Shown: positions 56,921 to 64,000 of the stretch, one piece after another
Layout of the letters: every line of letters starts with the position of its first letter
How positions within the stretch are numbered: position 1 is the stretch's first letter
Source: Bubalus kerabau
Lineage: Eukaryota > Chordata > Mammalia > Artiodactyla > Bovidae
Direction: 5' to 3'
Assembly: GCF_029407905.1 (NCBI RefSeq)
Contig: NC_073646.1
Location: 11,178,001 to 11,242,000 of the forward strand
Length of the DNA: 64,000 nt
The notes under the pieces: model-generated
The model's input: only the letters and a program-made list of their open reading frames with translations
Database searches by the model: none
Told to the model about the DNA's origin: nothing
Translations under genes and position numbers: made by a program

Positions 56921-57015
56921 AAAAAACTGGGCACCCAGAGAGGTTGAGCATCTTGTCCAAAGTCACACAGACGAAATGGCAGGGTTGGGGTTAAAACCCA
57001 TGCCCCTTTGGACTC
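56920..57015 (+). repeat. MIR SINE fragment
   Basis: cacccagagaggttgagcatcttgtccaaagtcacacagacg. Confidence 0.8.
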
Positions 57016-57246
57016 TGGAGCTCTTTAGAACTCACCAAAATACCTCCCAGGCTGGGAGATCCAGACACAATCAGCAACTCATAACACCTCAAAGAAATGT
57101 GAAAGGAAAATCAATTGAACCCAAGGTGACAGGTCACCTCTTTTTTTCTCTACCTCCCTCACACTTCTGAAGATTAATTTCCAGACTCTCACACCACATA
57201 CCCAAGACAAGATTCTAAAATACACCTGCCCATTTATGGACTCTGG

Positions 57247-57465
57247 GGCTTCCCAGATGGCGCAGTTGGTAAAGAATCCACCTGTCAATGCAGGAGGTGC
57301 TGGAGACATGGGTTTGATTCCTGAGTGGGGAAGATCTCCTGGGGGAAGAAATGGCAACCCACTCCAGTATTCTTGCCTGGAAAAGCCCCTGGACAGAAGA
57401 GCCTGGCGGGCTACAGTCCATGTCGCAAAGAGTCGGACATGACTTAAGTGACTGAACAACAGCAA
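57247..57465 (+). mobile_element. Bov-tA SINE
   Basis: gggcttcccagatggcgcagttggtaaag ... aagagtcggacatgacttaagtgactgaacaacag. Confidence 0.93.
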
Positions 57466-57624
57466 CAACAAATTAAGGACTCCCAACTAATTTTGTCACC
57501 GAGGACTTACAATTCAAAATGATCTGCTTCTTTAATGATGATCAGGGGTCCAGGAGTCACTGATCAACCTACGGTAGATATCCACAGAGCAATTCCTGCT
57601 CTTTTTGGAGGAGCCAAGCAATGG

Positions 57625-57818
57625 GGATTCCCTGGTGGCTCAGCCGGTAAAGAATCCGCCTGCAATGCAGGAAACCTGGGTTCAATCCCTGGGTTGGGAA
57701 GACCCCTGGAGAAGGGAACAGCTACCCACTCCAGTATTCTGGCCTGGAGAATTCCATGGACTGTATAGTCCATGGAGTTGCAAACAGTCAGACATGATTC
57801 AGCGATTTTCACTTTCAC
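57625..57818 (+). mobile_element. Bov-tA SINE
   Basis: gggattccctggtggctcagccggtaaag ... cagacatgattcagcgattttcactttcac. Confidence 0.93.
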
Positions 57819-57821
57819 TTT

Positions 57822-58035
57822 CGGGCTTCCCTGGTGGCTCAGCAGTTAAGAATCCACCTGCAATGCAGGAAATGCAGGTTCGATCCCTGGGTCAGGAATA
57901 TCCCGTGGAGGAGAGAATGGAAACCCACTCCACTATTTTTGCCTGGAGAATCCCATGAACAGAGAAGCCTGGCGGGCTATGACCCATAGGGTCCCAAAGA
58001 GTTGGACATGACTGAAGAGACTTAGAGCAGCAGCA
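57822..58035 (+). mobile_element. Bov-tA SINE, directly after the previous copy
   Basis: gggcttccctggtggctcagcagttaag ... gagttggacatgactgaagagacttagagcagcag. Confidence 0.93.
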
Positions 58036-58077
58036 ATGAAGAGGTGATCTCAGAATTCTGAGATGCCACATCTGTTT

Positions 58078-58200
58078 AATTTTTATTTTTTGGCCATGCC
58101 ATGCAGCATGTGGGATCTTAGCTCCCCGGCCAGGGATCGAACCCACACCACCTGCAGTGAGGGCACGGAGTCTTAACCACTGGGCCAGCAGGGAGGTCCT
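58078..58200 (-). mobile_element. CHR-type SINE
   Basis: Inverted: ttttattttttggccatgccatgcagcatgtggg ... ccactgggccagcagggaggtcc. Confidence 0.9.
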
Positions 58201-58204
58201 GTGA

Positions 58205-58735
58205 GACTCCACGTCTGTTTAAAAAACCGTGTGGAGCTGGGATACCTCTACCGCCTGCTGCAGCTCCCAGGGAAGGAAGAGCAAATGCCACGCCATCTGA
58301 GTCTCAGATTGGGCTTTTTAATATCCCCTCTGTTGAAAGACAGGAGGAAAAAGCCCTCAAAATCCTGGAGAGAAGCCATGCCGACGGGCACAGCCATCTT
58401 CTCTCCTTGAGCTGTGATTAATGAATTGATCCTGAAACCTCAAGACCCAAGAAAAAACTCCAAGTCACTTTCAGCACCAGATTTTTTTCCTAAAAATACT
58501 TGGCCTAAACAGAATTCCCCGAAACACCCCAGTGGAGCTCACTCAAGCTCTGGGAGTCAACTTACTCTGTCTGTGACTGGACAGGTGCTCAGTGAAGGGC
58601 ATGGGGGCCCAGCCTGACAGTGTTTGCCTGGAATCCTAAATTCAGAAGCAGGGGCTGGACTTTTAGGAAGCCTAGAGATGGTCAGCCGACCAGCTCGGTC
58701 ACTGATATGGCAGTTCCAAAACATCGCTGGGATGA
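58205..58735. other. Gene-free stretch
   Basis: Unique sequence. No supported coding frame. Confidence 0.4.
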
Positions 58736-58739
58736 ACCT

Positions 58740-59045
58740 CAAAAACATGACTTTGAGAGAAGTCAGACTCGAAATCATTGTGTGATTCCATCCATTTATA
58801 CAAAATGTCCAGGATAGGTAAATCCAGACAGAAAACCAACTAGGGGTACAGGGGTTGGGGGAGCCGAGCAAGGGTGCTGGGAGGGAACCGGTACAGGGTT
58901 TCTTTTGAGGGTGATGAAAATGTTCTGGAGCTGGGATGGTTGCACAGCGCTGTGAATGGACTGCATGCCGCTGAACTGTACACGTTCAAATGGTGAATTT
59001 TAATGTCTGGTGAACGTGAGGAACAACAACAACTTTAAAAAAAAA
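58740..59045 (+). mobile_element. L1 3' end
   Basis: tgtgtgattccatccatttatacaaaatgtccagg, gggtttcttttgagggtgatgaaaatg, gctgaactgtacacg. Confidence 0.8.
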
Positions 59046-59064
59046 GAAAAGGCAGTGCTAGCAG

Positions 59065-59185
59065 AATTTCCTGGCAGCCCACTGGTTAGAATGTGGTGCT
59101 TCCAATGCAGGGAGCATGGGTTCCATCCCTGATCAGAGAAGTAGGATCCCACAAGCCATGAAGCAAAAACTAAAAAAAAAGTAAA
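59065..59185 (+). mobile_element. CHR-type SINE
   Basis: agaatttcctggcagcccactggttag ... tgcagggagcatgggttccatccctgatc, A-rich tail. Confidence 0.85.
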
Positions 59186-59189
59186 AAGA

Positions 59190-60280
59190 AAGAAAAGACA
59201 CAGTGCTAGAAATCTCTACAGTCTCCATATTACAAGCCAAGGCCTGTAATTTAAGCTCCAATCCACTGGCCTTAGTTCAGCCATCCAGTGGCTCATTTAC
59301 TTAAGAGAGACCACTGGGGTCTTTCAGAGAGCTGCCAATGTGCCCCCTGGTTAAGGTGACCAAAGGTCCTGGCTCGCCCAGGGGTTCTCAGGACACGCTG
59401 CACTGCTACTCCGCACCCTGCCCCTCTCACTTCACCTCCCACCACGGATGCAAATCTTTGACGTGTCTGCAGCCTTGCTTGGATGGCCCCAAACGAGCCC
59501 AGAACATGCTCTTTCCTCTTTGCCCCCTCTCACCCCCCTGCCGGTTTCCTTCCTTCCCCACAGGTCTGCAAATTCCTCTCACCCACCATATCCTTGTTCG
59601 CCTGTCACCTCCTCCAAGAGGTGATCTCTGGCCTTCCCAGGGAAGAACTAATTTCTCCCAAACCTCTCTACACGGTGCAGAAATCAGTGGTGCATGGTCT
59701 GAAGCCAGATGGCCTGTGGTCAGTCACCTTTGAGTTCCCTGGAGCATGACTTTGGTGCCTCAGTTTTCCCATCTGTGAAATGGGCACACTCACAGTTTCT
59801 TCCTCACGAGGCTCTTAGGAGGATTAAATGAATCCACTTGTGACAGGGATGCAGGGCAATGAGAGACATGCATGCCCTTAGCAAGTGCTAGCTGTCATTA
59901 CACATATTGCTCTGTTCTACTGGTCACAGGGATTGAAATTTATTAACATCTGCATTCCCAGCGCTCAGAACTAAGCTCAAAACATGATGGGTGCTTCACA
60001 AGGTGACCCAATGACCCAGTTCACCCAGGATGGAGCAGTTTCCCTGGATACAGGAGCTTTGGTACTTAAACTGGGAAAGTCCCAGGCAAACCAGAACAAG
60101 TTGGTCACCCCAATATTCCCATATATATTTGGAGATGATACCTATGCATAAGAAGGACACCAAAATCCATCTTGGATGGCATCCAGATTTGGAAGTAAAC
60201 ATAAATGGAAGGAACTTAACCTTAAGAGCTTCAACTTAGAATCTAACCAAAATAAAGCTTTTTAAATAGAAAGATGTTAA
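59190..60280. other. Mostly unique DNA with one MIR
   Basis: A MIR in reverse orientation lies near 59755-59905 (cctcagttttcccatctgtgaaatgggcacac). The rest is unassigned. A 131-codon plus-strand frame at 59338-59733 has no recognisable domain. Confidence 0.45.
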
Positions 60281-60282
60281 AA

Positions 60283-60470
60283 GATTCTGATGCTGGGAGA
60301 GAGTGAAAGCAAAAGAAGGGGGCGGCAAAGGATGAGATGTTTAGATAGCATCACTGACTCAATGGACATGCATTTACACAAACTCCGAGAGATAGTGAAG
60401 GACGGGGAGCCTGGCAGGCTGCAGTCCACGGGGTTGCAAAGAGTCGGACAGGACCTAGCGACTGAACAAT
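60283..60470 (+). mobile_element. BovB LINE 3' tail
   Basis: ttctgatgctgggagagagtgaaagc ... gcaaagagtcggacaggacctagcgactgaac. Confidence 0.9.
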
Positions 60471-60474
60471 GATA

Positions 60475-61825
60475 GATAGGAAGATATCACTAACAACAGA
60501 CCTCAGTAATAGATGGCCCTCACCGTTCAGTTCAAGGTAGCGTGATGGCCAGATCTGATTTGAGCATCAGCAAATATGCTCCAGAACTGGAATCGCTTAA
60601 TTGGTCTGGAATCCTTTGTTTCCTCCAGAGTTCTTTGGAGAGAGTGATACTTCTTCTCAACAGGGCACCCTGTGATGTCAAGGCATAAGATCAAGATGTG
60701 GGCAGAAAGAACTTGAAAAGGGAAGCAAACACCAACAAGATAAAAACAGAAAGAAAAAAAAAAAAGCCACACCCTCCAAACTTCAAGATTAGTTGATTTT
60801 TTTCTCTTCAATGTAAGTTTCATCTTGGGGCTCTGGTGAAGGGGTGCACATGGATTCTGTCAACAACCACTCCTAGTTCTGGTTGGGATTTCAAAAGAGA
60901 GTGAGGAGGGGGTGCTTCCCTCGGCTCCACCATCCATCCAAGATCTGGACTCCGAACAGGCGCCTCGCTGCCACCAGCCCAAACTCAGTAATACCTGTCA
61001 CTCCACATTCATCACCTGGTCCCTGGTGTGGCTCCGAAGCCACTTCATCTAACCCAGATGGTGTGTCATGCATTCTCCAGAAATGACAGTCTTTCATCAT
61101 GGGTGTCAAGAAAATTCAGAGACTCTAATGACCTTCTACCCTGAGACACCTTAACATCAGCAACTGCTGCTGATGTGCATGGACAGGAAGAAGGGGGACA
61201 GAGTTCACACTTCTGCAGGCACCTCCACCCTCAGTGCTTTAGAACCAGCAAGGATGGGAGGGGGGAGCTTGGCAGAAACTAGGGGCTTTAAGGAGCCTTG
61301 GGTGATTTTCTTCCTTTCCAACTCCAATCCTTTCTGGTGAAATGACCGACAGGCAAGCAGGGTCCAAAAACAAAGGAGACGGAGGACAGAGAGGTGATTC
61401 CTGATGCTGAGTAAATTCTCCCTGGGCAATTGCAGAAGACACGCGGGCTTGATCACCGACTCCAATCAGGACCTGACCTGGTGGAGAAGCGTTGCCACTG
61501 AGCTCAGAGATGTTAGAGATGGGATGTGTGTGCCTGGTACCTGATACCGCCGTGTGTGGGGTTTTCAGAAACACCTGTGAGGGTCCTGTTATTTACAAGC
61601 GTGGCTGGGTACCACCCATCTCTAAGAGGTCAGAGGGAATGACGTGGACCACAACCTGCATACCCAACAATGATCTGGGGAAAAGAGAAGACATGGAAGA
61701 ATGTGAGCAGGTGCGGGCACATAGAGGGGAACAGAAAGGGCCCAAAGAAAGTTAAGACCATAGGATTTTTTTTTTTTTTTTTGATGATAGGATTTTTAAT
61801 ACAAGTCAAATATTTAAGAGCAAAA
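60475..61825. other. Repeat-poor block
   Basis: Unique sequence with poly(A) near 60753-60764 and a T tract at 61767-61781. Short ORFs on both strands lack domain or splice support. Confidence 0.4.
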
Positions 61826-61831
61826 ACCTGG

Positions 61832-62092
61832 AGGGCTTCTCTGGTGGCTCGGTGGTAAAGAATTCACCTACCAAATGCAGGAGACACGGGTTCGATCCCT
61901 GGTCCAGGAAGATCCCTCGTGTGGAACAACTAAACCCATGTGCTGCAACTTCTTAGCCTGTGTCTACAGCCCGGGAGCCACAACTACTGAGCCCATGCCC
62001 CTAGAGTAGCCCCCGCTCCCCACAACTAGAGAAAAGCCCGAGTAGCAAACAAAGACCCAGCACAGCCAAAAAGAAAGAAAGAAAGAAGCATA
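61832..62092 (+). mobile_element. CHR-type SINE
   Basis: gggcttctctggtggctcggtggtaaagaattc ... gcacagccaaaaagaaagaaagaaagaag. Confidence 0.92.
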
Positions 62093-62099
62093 CAACCTC

Positions 62100-62240
62100 A
62101 GTTCAAAATGCAGCTCTTGTCACTTCTAGGCTGTGTGAACGTGTTTCATTTCTCCATGCCTCGGTCTCTTCATCAGGAAAATGGAATTATAATCGGACCC
62201 CCACCTTCACAGGGTTGCATGTGCTCAGAACACTGGGCAC
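62100..62240 (-). repeat. MIR SINE
   Basis: cacttctaggctgtgtgaacgtgtttc ... catgcctcggtctcttcatcaggaaaatgg, reverse orientation. Confidence 0.75.
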
Positions 62241-62512
62241 TTGGGTCATTACAAAAGCATTAGATTTAACTACTTACAGGGAGGCGGAATCAAGTCCAGA
62301 GAGGGGGAGGTCGCTTGCTCGCAGCGACACAGACCGGCAGAAGGCAGAACGCAGATCCCTTCACACCACACTCGCCCCTTCTCAGGCTGCTGCCTTCACG
62401 CCTTTACTTGTTTGTCCAAACCGCCTACACTTTGCTCCTCCCACCCTCACCCGCACTGGGGAGACAGAGTAACGCCCTCTAAAGTTCTCCACATCCTCAT
62501 CACAGAAGGCTC

Positions 62513-62725
62513 ATTCCTGGCAGCTCAGACGACAAAGAATCCACCTGCAATGCAGGAGACCTGGGTTCAGTCCCTGGGTTGGGAAGATCTCCTGGAGAAG
62601 GGAATGGCAACCCACTCCAGTATTCTTGCCTGGAAAATTCCATGGGCAGAGGAGCCTGGCGGGCTACAGTCCATGGGGTCCCAGAGTTGGACACGATTGA
62701 GCAACTCACACTTTCACTTTCAATT
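62513..62725 (+). mobile_element. Bov-tA SINE
   Basis: cattcctggcagctcagacgacaaag ... ggggtcccagagttggacacgattgagcaactcacactttcac. Confidence 0.92.
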
Positions 62726-62837
62726 CCCAGAATATGTGGTTCTTTTTTTTTGTTAATACTTATTTTTATCTTTTAAAGATTTTTTTTTTTAAATGTGGAC
62801 TTTTTTTTTTAAGTTTTTATTTACTTTGATACAATAT

Positions 62838-62970
62838 GTTGTTCAGTCACTTAAGTCGTGTGCCACTCTTTGCAACCCCATGGACTGCAGCATGCCAGGC
62901 TTCCCTGACCTTCACCATCTCCCAGAGCTTGCTCAAACTCACGTCCATTGAGTCGGGGATGCCATCCAAT
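62838..62970 (-). mobile_element. BovB 3' tail fragment
   Basis: Inverted: tgttgttcagtcacttaagtcgtg ... gctcaaactcacgtccattgagtcggggatgccatcc. Confidence 0.88.
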
Positions 62971-62979
62971 ATAGTTTCT

Positions 62980-63103
62980 GTTTTATGTTTTGGGTTTTGG
63001 CCTGGAGACATGTGGGATCTTAGCTCCCCATCCAGGGATCAAACCTGCACCTCCTGAATTGAAAGACGAAGTCTTAACCACAGGACTGTCAGGGAAGTTC
63101 CAG
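62980..63103 (-). mobile_element. CHR-type SINE
   Basis: Inverted: ttgggttttggcctggagacatgtgggatcttagctcc ... cttaaccacaggactgtcagggaagttcc. Confidence 0.85.
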
Positions 63104-63104
63104 A

Positions 63105-63900
63105 ACACGTTGCCTTAAATGGCAAAAGGGACTTTGCAGCTGTCATGAGGTTAAGGCCCTTGAGATGAAGAGATGATTCAAGTGGCCCCAAGACAACGAC
63201 AATGGTCCTTAGAAGACGGAGGCAGGAGGGCCTCAAAGACAGAAGAGGCCCTATTGGCTTTGAAATAGGCTCAGGGAGCTATGGACCAAGATACATAGGT
63301 GTTTGTTAGTTGGTTTTTCCAGTAGTCATGTGCAGATGTGAGAGTTGGACTATAAAGAGGGCTGAGAACAGAAAAATTGATGCTTTTGAACGTCGGTGCT
63401 GGAGGAGACTCTTGAGAGTCCCTTGGACAGAAGATCAAACCAGTCCATCCTAAAGGAAATCAGTCCTGAATATTCATTGGAAGGACTGATGCTGAAGCTG
63501 AAGCTCCAATACTCTGGCCACCTAATGTGAAGAGCTGACTCATTGGAAAAGACCCTGATGCTGGGAAAGATTGAGGGCAGGAGGAGAAGGGGACAAAAGA
63601 GGATGAGATGGCTGGATGGCATCACCAACTCAATGGACATAAATCTGAGAAAATTCCGGGTAATAATGAAGGACAAGTGAGCCTGGTGTGCTGTAGTCCA
63701 TGGGGTACCAAAGAGTCAGACACGACTGAGCGACCGAACAACAAAATAAAGAAGCTAGAAGGGCCAGGAGATGGATTCTCTTTTGCCGAGAGCCTCCAGG
63801 AGAGCAGCGCCTGGAGTCTCACCCAGTGACACCCTTTGTGGACTCCTGACCTCCAGACTGTATGATAACATGTTATTTCAGCTACTAGGCTTGTAATCTC
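63105..63900 (+). repeat. Old mammalian interspersed repeat (MER/MaLR-like), split by a BovB
   Basis: ccttaaatggcaaaagggactttgcagctg ... gaagacggaggcaggagg on the left; tgacctccagactgtatgataacatgttatttcagc on the right of the BovB at 63310-63745. Confidence 0.6.
63310..63745 (+). mobile_element. BovB LINE 3' end
   Basis: ttggtttttccagtagtcatgtgcagatgtgagagttggac ... gacacgactgagcgaccgaacaac. Coding remnant broken by stops. Confidence 0.93.
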
Positions 63901-64000
63901 TTACAGTAGGCAGAGCAAACAAACCTGTCCACTCCTAGCTGGGTTGCCCAATTCCCACCAGCCCTGAGGACTTCCAAGGGGTCTCTCCCACTCCCACAGC

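Noticed and set aside
1..64000. CRISPR arrays, operons or prokaryotic systems
   Set aside because: The window is spliced, repeat-rich mammalian DNA. The only regular array is the CA minisatellite.

Overview
This window is nuclear DNA of a pecoran ruminant, most likely a bovid. The evidence is the dense load of ruminant-specific repeats: many Bov-tA/Bov-tA2 SINEs, at least nine BovB (RTE) LINE 3' ends, and many CHR-type tRNA-derived SINEs. These sit on an older mammalian background of L1, L2, MIR and solo LTRs. Genes are split by introns and there is no bacterial-style coding.

Two genes are supported, both on the minus strand. (1) LITAF/SIMPLE: all three coding exons (48548-48324, 44824-44668, 40917-40809) join in phase to a complete 161-residue protein. 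A roughly 1.5 kb 3' UTR probably ends near an AATAAA signal at 39349-39354. The non-coding first exon and main promoter are not recognised with confidence. (2) The 5' end of a second gene lies at the left edge. Three short exons (6575-6509, 1655-1602, 283-123) have consensus splice sites and matching phases. They encode a signal peptide, a short Cys-x3-Cys segment, and a segment resembling the first beta-strands of the large lipid transfer protein superfamily (vitellogenin / apolipophorin / apoB / MTP). The gene runs off the left end. It is the least expected content of the window and I reassembled it by hand from exons too short to show up as convincing ORFs.

Layout: 1-6.9 kb, 5' part of the lipid-transfer-like gene with MIR, L2 and nested insertions in its introns. 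6.9-30 kb, intergenic repeats: L1 fragments (including one of about 3.3 kb at 11.0-14.4 kb carrying a near-perfect inverted repeat), BovB tails, SINEs and several solo LTRs. 30.7-31.8 kb, a complex CA-rich tandem array with a 333-bp higher-order period. 31.8-37.7 kb, L1 and LTR fragments. 37.7-40.8 kb, largely repeat-free DNA holding the LITAF 3' UTR. 40.8-48.6 kb, LITAF coding exons with SINE-rich introns. 48.6-64 kb, upstream DNA (probably LITAF intron 1 or 5' flank) with a GC/CpG-richer stretch at 50.16-50.47 kb, a heavily nested insertion site at 50.7-52.9 kb, and fairly quiet DNA at 53.8-56.3 kb.

The two genes are not obviously linked in function. LITAF is a membrane-associated endosomal zinc-domain adaptor; the other product should be secreted. 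Nearly all the longer open frames are translated SINE, BovB, L1 or CA-repeat sequence.
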